Shown: one piece after another, positions 53,985-62,572 of the stretch | Layout: each line of letters begins with the position of its first letter | How positions within the stretch are numbered: the stretch's first letter is position 1 | Assembly (NCBI RefSeq): GCF_900114475.1 | Contig: NZ_FOTE01000013.1 | Coordinates: 103,705-167,704, forward strand | DNA from: Paenibacillus sp. 1_12 | GTDB taxonomy: Bacteria > Bacillota > Bacilli > Paenibacillales > NBRC-103111 | Direction of reading: 5' to 3' | DNA: 64,000 bases | Notes under the pieces: model-generated | Databases searched by the model: none | What the model saw: the letters and a program-made list of their open reading frames with translations, nothing else | Told to the model about the DNA's origin: nothing | Translations under genes and position numbers: made by a program

Positions 53985-54855
53985 AAAAACGCTTTGGGAG
54001 ACGCTGCGTCCGTATCTGATGATTGCTCCTGCGATGCTTGGTATTTTGACCTTTGTGATCTACCCAATTGCCTATCTCATCTACTTAAGCTTCTATAAAT
54101 ACAACCTGATGAACAAATCGAAAAGCAAATTTATCGGGTTGGAAAACTTCGAACAAATTTTCACCCGTGGTGACTTTTACAAGGCATTGATGAACACATT
54201 CACGTATACCATCGGTGTTGTCGTGCTCACCCTGTTGATTTCACTGCTGATGGCGATCTGGTTGAACAAAAAAATCCGCCTTAATGCGATCGTTCAAGCA
54301 GGTATGTTTACGCCGCATATCGTATCGATTGTGTCGGTATCGCTCGTTTGGCTGTGGCTAATGGAGCCGAATCAGGGCTTGCTCAATTTTGCGCTGAGAT
54401 CGATGGGGCTGCCCACTTCCCAATGGCTGCAAAGCTCGGATACGGCATTAATATCAGTCATCATCGTATCGGTATGGCAGGGAGTCGGCTACTACACGCT
54501 CATTATTGTCGCTGCGCTGCAAAGTATACCGCCAACGATGTACGAAGCAGCAGCACTTGATAATGCAAGCAGATGGAAGGTATTTACCAAAATAACGCTG
54601 CCCCTGATTTCACCGCAGCTGTTTTTTATCCTGATCATCATGACAATCGGCTCGTTTAAGGTTTTTGATACCGTTAAAATCATGACGGGCGGTGGCCCCA
54701 ATAATGCAACCAATACACTTGTTTACTATATATATGGGTTTCGAACCACGAGTATCGGTTATTCGGCCGCTACGGGAGTTGTGCTGCTGGTTATTATTGG
54801 CCTACTGACCTTTGTCTACTTCCGACTGCTTTCGAAAAAGGTGCATTATCAATAG
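53977..54855 (+). CDS. ugpA: ABC transporter permease, UgpA-like
   Basis: 292 residues from ATG 53977, which lies inside the end of the ATPase gene (GCGAGGA SD). Six membrane helices; EAA loop MYEAAALDNASRWKVFTKITLPLISPQLFFI; FKVFDTVKIMTGGGPNNATNTLVYYIY is the usual C-terminal mark of sugar/glycerol-3-phosphate permease 1. Confidence 0.9.
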   Translation: MDKKTLWETLRPYLMIAPAMLGILTFVIYPIAYLIYLSFYKYNLMNKSKSKFIGLENFEQIFTRGDFYKALMNTFTYTIGVVVLTLLISLLMAIWLNKKIRLNAIVQAGMFTPHIVSIVSVSLVWLWLMEPNQGLLNFALRSMGLPTSQWLQSSDTALISVIIVSVWQGVGYYTLIIVAALQSIPPTMYEAAALDNASRWKVFTKITLPLISPQLFFILIIMTIGSFKVFDTVKIMTGGGPNNATNTLVYYIYGFRTTSIGYSAATGVVLLVIIGLLTFVYFRLLSKKVHYQ

Positions 54856-54892
54856 CCGACCCATGACTGGGAGAAAGGGGGTTCATACATTC

Positions 54893-55722
54893 ATGACATT
54901 TGCATCCAAGCATCTCTGGTCGCTATTAAGCACATTGTTAAAATTACTTCTTCTGATCATTTTTGTTTTTCCGTTTTTTTGGATGATATCCACGTCGCTT
55001 CAGACCATTCAGGAAACCTTGACGTTTCCTCCCACTTTAATCCCGGCATCGCCCCAGTGGAATAATTTTGTGGTTGCTATGAGTTCAGGGCCGTTTTTGA
55101 CCTATGCCCAAAATTCGATAGTCGTGACACTTTCCATCATTATTTTGCAGTTTGGTGTGATGATACCGGCTGCTTATGCATTTGCCAAATACTCTTTTGC
55201 TGGGAAAAAAATCTTGTTTGGCATGGTGCTGCTCGCTTTTATGATTCCTGGTCAAGTCACCTTCATCCCTGTCTATTTGATGCTCGCTGATTGGGGATTA
55301 ATCAAAACGTTATGGCCGCAATCATTCCGTTTATGTCAAACGCATTCGGCATCTTCCTTTTACGCCAATATTTCATGCAGATTCCAGAAGAAATTATTGA
55401 AGCGGCCAAACTGGACAATGCCAGTGAGTTCAAAATAATATGGAAAATCATGACCCCGATGTCCATGCCAGCATTGGCAACGATCGCGCTGTTCAGCTTT
55501 GTTAGTCATTGGAATGATTATTTTTGGCCGCTTGTGATGACAGATTCGAACCCGGTTCGTCCGCTGACACTCGGAATCTCCATGCTGAGAGAGACGGAAG
55601 GCATTAGTAACTGGCACATTATTATGGCCGGTAATGTTACCTTAGTCATTCCCATTCTGCTCGTTTACCTGATTTGCTCGAAGCAAATTGTAAAAGCATT
55701 TGTTTATTCAGGGATTAAATGA
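54893..55722 (+). pseudogene. ugpE: ABC transporter permease, UgpE-like, frameshifted
   Basis: The frame from ATG 54893 encodes a normal UgpE-type permease up to YLMLADWGLIKT (base 55309), then runs into a foreign tail ending at 55438. A second frame, usable from about 55309, continues with MAAIIPFMSNAFGIFLLRQYFMQIPEEIIEAAKLDNASEF (EAA loop) and runs to the normal end FVYSGIK at 55722. Joined, they give one full-length permease of about 276 residues. The shift equals two extra bases (TT after ACG) or one missing base. All other genes of the operon are intact. Either a real inactivating mutation or a sequencing error; no convincing programmed-slippage signal is present. Confidence 0.88.
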
Positions 55723-55784
55723 TCGTTTAATCGCTTTCGAATAATGGTCAAAATAATGCAAACAGAAAAGGAAGGAAGATAATA

Positions 55785-57107
55785 ATGAAAAAAAATGTGT
55801 CTATGATTATGGCATCAACGATGCTGCTTGGCGTACTTGCAGGCTGCAATCAAGCTCCTCAAGCAAAGGATAATGGAACCCCTGGAGCCACTCCAGCAGT
55901 TGCACCGGCGGCAGCACCTGCTAAAGCTGGCAAGACGACGATTCAGTATTGGCATTCTATGGGTGGGAAAAACGGCGAATATACGGATGCGCTGATTAAA
56001 CGCTTCAATGAATCTCATCCCGATATTGAGGTTGTGGGTACCTTCCAAGGTGGCTACGATGAAGTGGTTACGAAGCTCCAGCAGGCAGCAGCAGCGAATA
56101 CAGCACCAGACGTCAGCATGCTGGAGCGTTCTTTCGTACAGCTGTTTGCAGACGCAGACGTATTGGAAGATCTGACACCTTATTTAAAGAAATCGGGTTT
56201 AAGCACAGATGACTTTGTTCCCGGTCTGATGGGTCACTCTACCTTCAATAAAAAATTGGTCACCCTGCCTTTGAACCGTTCCACTCCTATCTTACATGTC
56301 AACAAGACGATGCTGGATGAAAAAGGGCTCAAGGTACCTACTACCTGGGAAGAAATGAAAACCGTCGCCAATGCGCTGGTTATTAAAGAAAACGGTGCTT
56401 ATAAACGCCAAGGTTTATCGATGCCTTTTGACGATTGGTATGTGATTGCGATGATGACTCAGTCCAAAGGAAGATTTTTTAATGAAGAAGGAACTTCGGT
56501 CGGGTTTTATGATAACGGTGTGGGGCTTAAAGTATTCAGTTACCTGAAGGATCTTCAGAACACGGGAGCGTTGTTCTACCCGCCGACTCAGGATTCGGGA
56601 AATATAGTCAATCAGATGTTTGTCGATGGGAAAATCGGCATGCTGTTCCAATCAACGGGAAGTATCGGAAGTATGGCGCAAAATGCGAAGTTTGAATATG
56701 TAACCTCCTTCCTACCCCAAAATGATGTATACGCCACGCCAACCGGAGGAGCGAACGTTACCATGCTGGCCTCATCCAAAAACAAAGCAGCTGCATGGGA
56801 ATTTATTAACTGGCTGATGACTGACCCTAAAGGCGGACAGCAGTTCGTGATCGACACCGGTTACCTGCCTTTTACAAAGAAAATGGTAGAGTCCAAAGAA
56901 ATTAAAGAGCTGTATGCCAAAGAACCCAATCGTAAAGTCGCATACGATCAGCTTCAATATGCCGTTGACACGAATAAGCATTTGGCATGGACGCCTATTG
57001 TGCAAGAATTCCGCTCAGCTATGCAAGCGATCATGTATGACAACAAAGACATTCAAACCACTCTGACTACATTCAAAAATTCAGCCGAAAAACTTATGAA
57101 AAAATAG
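55785..57107 (+). CDS. ugpB: ABC transporter substrate-binding lipoprotein, UgpB-like
   Basis: 440 residues, lipobox LAGC, Ala/Pro-rich linker, then TTIQYWHSMGGKNGEYTDALIKRFNESHPDIEVVGTFQGGYDEV, and LPLNRSTPILHVNK (cf. the FNSSTPVLYYNK-type motif of UgpB). SD AAGGAAGGAAG. Last gene of the importer. Binding of sn-glycerol-3-phosphate or a glycerophosphodiester is inferred from this motif and from the phosphodiesterase gene downstream. Confidence 0.85.
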   Translation: MKKNVSMIMASTMLLGVLAGCNQAPQAKDNGTPGATPAVAPAAAPAKAGKTTIQYWHSMGGKNGEYTDALIKRFNESHPDIEVVGTFQGGYDEVVTKLQQAAAANTAPDVSMLERSFVQLFADADVLEDLTPYLKKSGLSTDDFVPGLMGHSTFNKKLVTLPLNRSTPILHVNKTMLDEKGLKVPTTWEEMKTVANALVIKENGAYKRQGLSMPFDDWYVIAMMTQSKGRFFNEEGTSVGFYDNGVGLKVFSYLKDLQNTGALFYPPTQDSGNIVNQMFVDGKIGMLFQSTGSIGSMAQNAKFEYVTSFLPQNDVYATPTGGANVTMLASSKNKAAAWEFINWLMTDPKGGQQFVIDTGYLPFTKKMVESKEIKELYAKEPNRKVAYDQLQYAVDTNKHLAWTPIVQEFRSAMQAIMYDNKDIQTTLTTFKNSAEKLMKK

Positions 57108-57147
57108 TGCATGTTTAAGAATTCAACAAGGTCTTTCAGAGGAGCAG

Positions 57148-57190
57148 GCAGACGGATTTGTGGCAAATAGCCGTAGGTCGTCTGCTTCTT
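57148..57190 (+). terminator. Rho-independent terminator of the Ugp-like operon
   Basis: GCAGACG/CGTCTGC outer arms with an inner ATTTG/CAAAT hairpin, followed by TTCTTTAG. Confidence 0.65.
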
Positions 57191-57260
57191 TAGTTGCTGA
57201 TATCTTAAATGGCGCACAACAACCCTATATTATAGGGTAAGTGCAGCCGGGAACTTCATA

Positions 57261-57318
57261 TTGACAGAAATAGGGTTAAATGCTAATCTAAATAAACATA
57301 AATGAGCAAAAATGAACA
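57261..57318 (+). promoter_or_regulatory. Promoter and DeoR-type operator C before the GDPD gene
   Basis: TTGACA (57261-57266), 17-base spacer, TAATCT (57284-57289); then AAACA (57294), GAGCA (57304), GAACA (57314) in 10-base steps. The operator occupies the start-site region, fitting repression. Confidence 0.7.
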
Positions 57319-57367
57319 TTATATTAATGCCGCATCTTCCTATATAATTTGAGAGGAGTTCATTACT

Positions 57368-58222
57368 ATGTCCGTTACGAATAAGAAAACTACCGCACAG
57401 CGTGTTCATTGGCAGGCCCATCAAAGCACTAATGCAGAAATTCCAGAGAACACAATGGCTGCCATGGAGTATGCATGGGAGCTTGGGGGCATTCCGGAAA
57501 TTGACATCCGGCAGACTGCCGATGGCATCATTATCGGATTGCATGATGAAACCCCAAGACGCACAACAACGGCATCCGAAGCAGATCGTGACCGGTTAGT
57601 ATCGGAATGTACGTTTGAGCAGACGCAAGCATGGGATGCAGGTGTTATATTTAACGATAAGTATCGGGGAGAAAAGGTACCGTCGCTTGAGCAGGTGTTA
57701 GCTGTATTGGCTAGCCACCCTGAGCGCGAGCTGTATCTGGATTACAAGCAGGTTGATCTGGACAAGCTGGCGGCATTGATCGAACGCTGCGGTGTTGAGC
57801 GTCAAATCATTTTCTGTCATCGGGATCATGATAACTGCAGAATCATGAAGCGGTTAGTTCCGGGCATTCGTACCATGCTATGGATATCGGGCGGCTCAAA
57901 TCCAGAAGCAGAGGTTGCGCGCAAGTTTGCAGAGGCAGCGGTTAGCGGTTTTGATGCCCTAGACATTGTACAGATTCATCTGGTTGATGCGGATAACTTA
58001 TCAGGAGAAGCCCAAAGCGGACCCTGGAGATATAAGGTACAGCGTGAGTATTTGCAGATGGCACTCGGACAGTTGGCGGAGAAAGGGTTGGAGCTCGAGG
58101 TGCTGCCGTTCCATTTTAGCGAGGACTCCCTATTTGCCTTGTTGGATTTAGGTGTACGGAGATTTGCAGTAGATGAGCCGAGAGTTTTTGTTGCGACACT
58201 GGAGCGTTACAGCTTTACATGA
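57368..58222 (+). CDS. Glycerophosphodiester phosphodiesterase family protein
   Basis: 284 residues, cytosolic (no signal peptide). GDPD TIM-barrel features: AHQSTNAEIPENTMAAMEYAWELGG at the N-terminus, EIDIRQTADGIIIGLHDETPRRTT with the catalytic/metal Glu, Asp and His, and YLDYK. The usual HR at the start of the barrel is HQ here, an unusual substitution of the conserved Arg. Hydrolyses glycerophosphodiesters to glycerol-3-phosphate and an alcohol. SD GAGAGGAG. Own promoter with DeoR-type operator; placed between the importer and the second DeoR gene. Confidence 0.85.
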   Translation: MSVTNKKTTAQRVHWQAHQSTNAEIPENTMAAMEYAWELGGIPEIDIRQTADGIIIGLHDETPRRTTTASEADRDRLVSECTFEQTQAWDAGVIFNDKYRGEKVPSLEQVLAVLASHPERELYLDYKQVDLDKLAALIERCGVERQIIFCHRDHDNCRIMKRLVPGIRTMLWISGGSNPEAEVARKFAEAAVSGFDALDIVQIHLVDADNLSGEAQSGPWRYKVQREYLQMALGQLAEKGLELEVLPFHFSEDSLFALLDLGVRRFAVDEPRVFVATLERYSFT

Positions 58223-58237
58223 TTGTGATCATTGCTC

Positions 58238-58278
58238 ATAAACAAGAGGGAGGGGCTAAGCCCCTCCCTCTTGTTTAT
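58238..58278. terminator. 19-bp perfect hairpin between convergent genes
   Basis: Perfect 19-base arms (58238-58256 and 58260-58278, core AAGAGGGAGGGGC) with a TAA loop, between the GDPD and DeoR genes. Confidence 0.85.
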
Positions 58279-58324
58279 GCACTGCAGCTGTTCCTTGCGC
58301 ATTATATAGAAGCCCATGCAAGGA

Positions 58325-59086
58325 TCAAACCGTGATGACGTTAACACCGCAATCGCGAAATTCTTTGATATCATATTCGGGGGCTTCCTTCCCCGTTATC
58401 AAGGTGTGAATAGAACTATTCGGGGCGACTGAATGCAGGGAGAGCTTGCCGATTTTACTATCATCAGCTACGACTATAATCTCCTGCGATGCATTAATCA
58501 TCCCTTGCTTGGCCATAACCAGCTGAGCCTCCGGATGCATCAAGCCGTGCTTGGGATGTATAGCCGGTATACCCAAAAATGCTTTTTCAACATGAAGAGA
58601 TCTTAAGACATGATCAGTAAACATGCCATTCAACATATAACTGGAAGGGTAAAGCTCGCCCCCCGTTAAAATGACTTTAATGCCGGACGCATCCTTCAAC
58701 TCCACGGCAATGTTCATATCGTTCGTTACTACCGTAATATTCGATCGGTGAACCAGGTTTTTGGCGATATGCAAGGTAGTAGTTCCGGAATCGATGATGA
58801 TGTGTTCTCCATCCTCAACCATACTTGCAGCAATCTTGCCGATTCGCATTTTTTGATCCAAATGATGATTGGATCTTTCGACGAAGGGAGCCTCATCATG
58901 GGTCCATTGTTCAACAATAACACCGCCATGAGTCCTTTTTAGTAAGCCTTCCTGTTCAATTTCACCTAGATCCCGCCGAATCGTAGCTTCATGAACATTA
59001 AACTCCTGCGCCAATGCTGCAACGGTAGCTACCCTGCATTGTCTCACATATTCTACGATCCTTAATTTTCTTTCAGCAGCTAACAA
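58325..59086 (-). CDS. DeoR family transcriptional regulator (copy 2)
   Basis: 253 residues, same length as copy 1 and nearly the same throughout: RVATVAALAQEFNVHEATIRRDLGEIEQEGLLKRTHGGV, IIIDSGTTTLHIAKNLVHRSNI, GGELYPSSYMLNGM, VADDSKIGKLSLHSVAPN. The recognition helix EATIRRDL is the same in both copies, so both should read the same operator. Operator D lies just upstream. It follows the TarJ-like gene in the same direction after a 200-base gap. Confidence 0.92.
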   Translation of the reverse strand: MLAAERKLRIVEYVRQCRVATVAALAQEFNVHEATIRRDLGEIEQEGLLKRTHGGVIVEQWTHDEAPFVERSNHHLDQKMRIGKIAASMVEDGEHIIIDSGTTTLHIAKNLVHRSNITVVTNDMNIAVELKDASGIKVILTGGELYPSSYMLNGMFTDHVLRSLHVEKAFLGIPAIHPKHGLMHPEAQLVMAKQGMINASQEIIVVADDSKIGKLSLHSVAPNSSIHTLITGKEAPEYDIKEFRDCGVNVITV

Positions 59087-59116
59087 GGATATCCCCCATT
59101 TTAGCGATTTTTTTCG

Positions 59117-59181
59117 CGCATTCTTGTTATCATTTTGTTCATATATGTTTGTAGGCTACAATAATCCACCCTGCATGTCAA
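59117..59181 (-). promoter_or_regulatory. Promoter and DeoR-type operator D of DeoR copy 2
   Basis: Minus strand: TTGACA (59176-59181), 17-base spacer, TAGCCT (59153-59158), then AAACA (59146-59150), GAACA (59136-59140), GATAA (59127-59131): steps of 10 and 9, as in operators A and B. Confidence 0.65.
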
Positions 59182-59286
59182 TATGAACGCCAGATTATAC
59201 ACGAATACAACGAGCAGGGTCTCTTGTTTCATTAAGGTATCAAAAGGATCATAACGGTACACTTTAGCATATGTGCTGCTGTAAAG

Positions 59287-60387
59287 TTACCAATGAAATT
59301 CCAATATCGTTTTTCTCCAATCCCTGTGGGCTGCCGCTTGTTCCATAGCTATAGTGAAATCATTGGCAGCATGTATATGTGTTATTTGATCGGGAAGAAG
59401 CTTTCGCAAAGTTGCCTGACACGATGGATCCTTCATAGCCTCAAGTACCGGGTAGTAATCCGTGGTTGAGCTTCGGCTGCTTCCTCTTAAGGTAAGTCCC
59501 TTTTCGAGCACATCTCTTGTATTGATCGGCACCTTATCTTCCGTTACACCCATCAGAATGAGGTGTCCTTCAGGCTTTAAAATGTCTATTGCTTGATTTA
59601 TTGCACTTTCAGAAAATCGACCGCCTGTGCATTCGACAGCAATATCGTAGGACCCGCCGGAGGAGAAGTCATACTCTTGAACCAAGCTTCTGTTTGCGAA
59701 GTCGAATTTGTCCAATTTATCCGGAATGGCTCCGAACACTTGAAGTCGATCTGCACTTACCCCATAAACATGATAAAGCATTGCGGCGGCCAAATACCCT
59801 ACAGGACCATCCCCAAACACAGCTACACGTGCATTTTTCAACTGTTCTTCCACATGATGCAGTGCTTGATAAGAGACTGTGCACAATTCCGCAAGTACAG
59901 CAATTTCATCCGGAATTTCATCTGGAACCGGTATGGCGCAGGACGCAGGGATGACCAGCCTGTTTTGGGCTATGCCGTCCATTCCGCTCCCCAAAAACTT
60001 TCCGCAGTGACAATAATTATCTCCATTACCGCTTTTGCAAGCAGGACAGCACTCCTCGGGAACAATTCCTTTGAGTAAGTAACCTGGAATATTGGGAACG
60101 ATAACAACGCGTTGTCCGGGCTTCAGCTCAGCGGTTGCACTTTGCATGATAGTACCTATCCCTTCATGAATAAGGGCCATAGGCAGCTTGCGGGCTAGCG
60201 CTTCAGGTCTTCGTTGTCCAGTGAAATAACGTAAGTCCGCATGACAAATACTAGCGATGGACGGTTCCACGACTACCTCATAATCATGAACCTCGTGTAC
60301 AATGGCTGCCTCGACAACCTCCCGTGGTTTGATTAGCCGATAAGCCTGTGATTGAATACGGGTGTGGTTTACATTAGGTTGTAACAA
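59287..60387 (-). CDS. TarJ-like polyol-phosphate (ribitol/glycerol-type) dehydrogenase, zinc-dependent MDR family
   Basis: 366 residues from TTG 60387 (GGAGG nine bases upstream). Close in pattern to the ribulose-5-phosphate reductase TarJ: SICHADLRYFTGQRRPEAL with catalytic Cys 48, LPMALIHEGIG with the His-Glu pair, GDGPVGYLAAAML (Rossmann), ECTGGRFSESAINQAIDILKPEGHLILMGV, VLEKGLTLRGSSRS and a C-terminal WRKTILEF. Unlike the short TarJ it carries a structural-zinc-like loop with CCPACKSGNGDNYCHCG. Interconverts a keto- and a polyol phosphate with NAD(P)H. Its DeoR-type operators tie it to the importer and phosphodiesterase; catabolic use is inferred. Confidence 0.75.
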   Translation of the reverse strand: MLQPNVNHTRIQSQAYRLIKPREVVEAAIVHEVHDYEVVVEPSIASICHADLRYFTGQRRPEALARKLPMALIHEGIGTIMQSATAELKPGQRVVIVPNIPGYLLKGIVPEECCPACKSGNGDNYCHCGKFLGSGMDGIAQNRLVIPASCAIPVPDEIPDEIAVLAELCTVSYQALHHVEEQLKNARVAVFGDGPVGYLAAAMLYHVYGVSADRLQVFGAIPDKLDKFDFANRSLVQEYDFSSGGSYDIAVECTGGRFSESAINQAIDILKPEGHLILMGVTEDKVPINTRDVLEKGLTLRGSSRSSTTDYYPVLEAMKDPSCQATLRKLLPDQITHIHAANDFTIAMEQAAAHRDWRKTILEFHW

Positions 60388-60493
60388 TTGTGAACGCCTC
60401 CTAAGTTTTAATGATTTATGGAATCGTAAATATGAGCAATGTACTCACATTCAATTTCATTTAAGGGAACACGTAATGGTTGACACCACCAAA

Positions 60494-60549
60494 CACTCAT
60501 AATTGTTCATTTATATTAATAAAATAAACAATAATGCTCATATTTGCTT
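60494..60549 (-). promoter_or_regulatory. DeoR-type operators E (two groups) upstream of the TarJ-like gene
   Basis: Minus strand GAACA (60504-60508) and GAGTG (60494-60498); GAGCA (60535-60539) and AAGCA (60545-60549), each pair at 10-base steps. No gene is supportable in the rest of the 60388-60878 gap; a 62-codon plus-strand frame at 60534 lacks an SD and overlaps these operators. Confidence 0.55.
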
Positions 60550-60878
60550 GTTTTAAGAATATTATTATGCATAACTTTTGTCAAGACAATTGGATGGAAA
60601 ACTATGCTGCAGAGGTTACTCCCTTACCAGATAAGGTTTTTTATGAAAATAAACCATTTTCCATATTTAAAAGAAATTACTTTTGTGCGCGAATTAATTC
60701 GTTTTTGTTCACTGTAAGTTAAATTACAAGGGACTCTGGAGAGATATGTGTCCGATACTGAAGTGCCTGCGTGCTGCTCAAACCAAGAGTTGGTGACTTG
60801 TACTAGCTGCTGATATATAATTTGAGGCAAGCACTTGCGTTGTGTGATGCAATAGAGGCAAATAAAAGGAGTTCAACG

Positions 60879-62324
60879 ATGAGTAAACGAAGCTTTAGAG
60901 ACTATACATTAAGTGAAGATATTGTACGCGCTTTGGAAAGCCTAGGTTATGAGGAGCCGACTGATGTTCAAAGTCAAGTCATCCCGATTGCGTTGACGAA
61001 GCAGGATTTGGCTGTAAAATCCCAGACGGGAAGCGGGAAAACGGCAGCGTTTGGGATTCCGATCTGTGAAATGGTCGAGTGGGAGGAAAATAGGCCGCAG
61101 GCATTAATTTTGACACCGACCCGAGAGCTTGCCGATCAGGTGAAGCAGGATATGACCAATATCGGCCGGTTCAAACGGATTAAAGCGGTCGCTTTATACG
61201 GCAAGCAGCCGTTTGCCAAGCAGCAGCTCGAATTGAATCAAAAGTGCCATGTGGTTGTCGGCACTCCCGGACGGGTGATGGATCATATCAAAAGAGGTAC
61301 GCTTGATCTGGAGCGGCTTGAATTTTTGGTCATTGACGAAGCTGATGAGATGCTCAGAATGGGCTTTATCGATCAGGTGGAGGCGATTATTGACGAGTTG
61401 CCTGAGGATCGGATCACGCTGCTATTTTCGGCTACTTTACCCAAAGACGTGGAAAAGCTGTGCCACCAATATATGAAAAATCCCGTTGATATTGAGATTC
61501 AGACCGCGGTAACGACAGCGGATCAGATAGAGCATTCTCTGTTTATGGTGAAAGAGGAGCACAAGTTCAAGCTGCTGCAGAACGTGATTATCGTGGAGAA
61601 TCCCGATAGCTGTATGATTTTCTGCCGTACTCAGGAGCATGTGGACGAGGTGTGCGAGCAGCTGGAGCGGGCTGATTATACGTGTGATAAAATTCATGGG
61701 GGCATGCTGCAGGATGATCGCTTCAAGGTCATGAATGCGTTCAAAAGAGGTGAATTCCGTTATTTGGTGGCGACCGATGTAGCGGCAAGAGGTATCGATG
61801 TCGATAATATCACGCATGTCATCAACTACGACCTCCCTATGGAAAAAGCAAGCTATGTGCATCGGACAGGAAGAACCGGCCGCGCGGGTAAAACGGGTAA
61901 AGCAATCAGCCTAGTCACACCCTATGAGGATCGTTTTCTCGCCGATATTCAAGGCTATATTGGATTCGAAATCCCGGTCAGAGAAGCTCCTTCCGCAGAG
62001 GAAGTTGATCTTGCAAGGGAAGCCTTTGAAGAGAAAATGCAGACGCAGCCTGAGCTCAAGGCGGACAGAAATGAGCAGCTGAACAAGGGGATTTTGAAGC
62101 TGTATTTCAATGGGGGCAAGAAGAAAAAGCTCAGAGCGGTCGATTTTGTCGGGACTCTTGCCAAAATTGAAGGAGTTACTGTGGAGGATATCGGCATTAT
62201 TACGATTCAAGATAATGTCACATACGTCGATATTTTAAATGGAAAAGGCCCACTCGTACTCAGAACGATGAAGAATACGACGATTAAAGGGAAGCAGCTT
62301 AAGGTACATGAGGCATTTAAGTAA
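60879..62324 (+). CDS. dbpA: DEAD-box RNA helicase DbpA/YxiN
   Basis: 481 residues from ATG 60879 (AAAAGGAG upstream); the longer frame from 60822 has no SD. Motifs: Q motif [19 protein letters not shown], Ia PTRELA, II DEAD, III SAT, and [12 protein letters not shown]; second RecA lobe with DVAARGIDV. The last 75 residues ([35 protein letters not shown]...) are the DbpA RNA-binding domain that recognises hairpin 92 of 23S rRNA. Acts in 50S subunit assembly. Single gene with its own terminator. Confidence 0.93.
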   Translation: MSKRSFRDYTLSEDIVRALESLGYEEPTDVQSQVIPIALTKQDLAVKSQTGSGKTAAFGIPICEMVEWEENRPQALILTPTRELADQVKQDMTNIGRFKRIKAVALYGKQPFAKQQLELNQKCHVVVGTPGRVMDHIKRGTLDLERLEFLVIDEADEMLRMGFIDQVEAIIDELPEDRITLLFSATLPKDVEKLCHQYMKNPVDIEIQTAVTTADQIEHSLFMVKEEHKFKLLQNVIIVENPDSCMIFCRTQEHVDEVCEQLERADYTCDKIHGGMLQDDRFKVMNAFKRGEFRYLVATDVAARGIDVDNITHVINYDLPMEKASYVHRTGRTGRAGKTGKAISLVTPYEDRFLADIQGYIGFEIPVREAPSAEEVDLAREAFEEKMQTQPELKADRNEQLNKGILKLYFNGGKKKKLRAVDFVGTLAKIEGVTVEDIGIITIQDNVTYVDILNGKGPLVLRTMKNTTIKGKQLKVHEAFK

Positions 62325-62348
62325 CAGTAATACGAGTTTATGAATACA

Positions 62349-62394
62349 AATAGGCCGATTGCGATGGTAGGTGTTATATCACAATCGGCCTATT
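62349..62394 (+). terminator. Rho-independent terminator after dbpA
   Basis: AATAGGCCGATTG...CAATCGGCCTATT, 13-base perfect arms. Confidence 0.8.
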
Positions 62395-62572
62395 CAGTAA
62401 ATACAACGATAGATGCGGGAGTGACTGCATCCAAAAAATACAGTTGGAATATATTTTTTATATGCGGGGCACTGGGCTGCGACAATAAGCGGTTTTGATT
62501 CAGTAATTCAAAATGAAAGCGGTTGCCGACGTGATCATACCGTTGGGGCAACGATACCAGGAGGAGCAGCAG

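Noticed and set aside
55290..55320. Programmed -1 frameshift in the UgpE-like gene
   Set aside because: The only A-run (CAAAACG) does not fit an X-XXY-YYZ slippery heptamer in the zero frame, and no strong downstream hairpin was seen; mutation or sequencing error is simpler.
60534..60722. 62-codon plus-strand frame before dbpA
   Set aside because: No SD, very AT-rich, overlaps DeoR-type operators, no recognisable protein pattern.
60624..60830. 68-codon minus-strand frame before dbpA
   Set aside because: No SD and no recognisable features; overlaps the other spurious frame and the dbpA leader.
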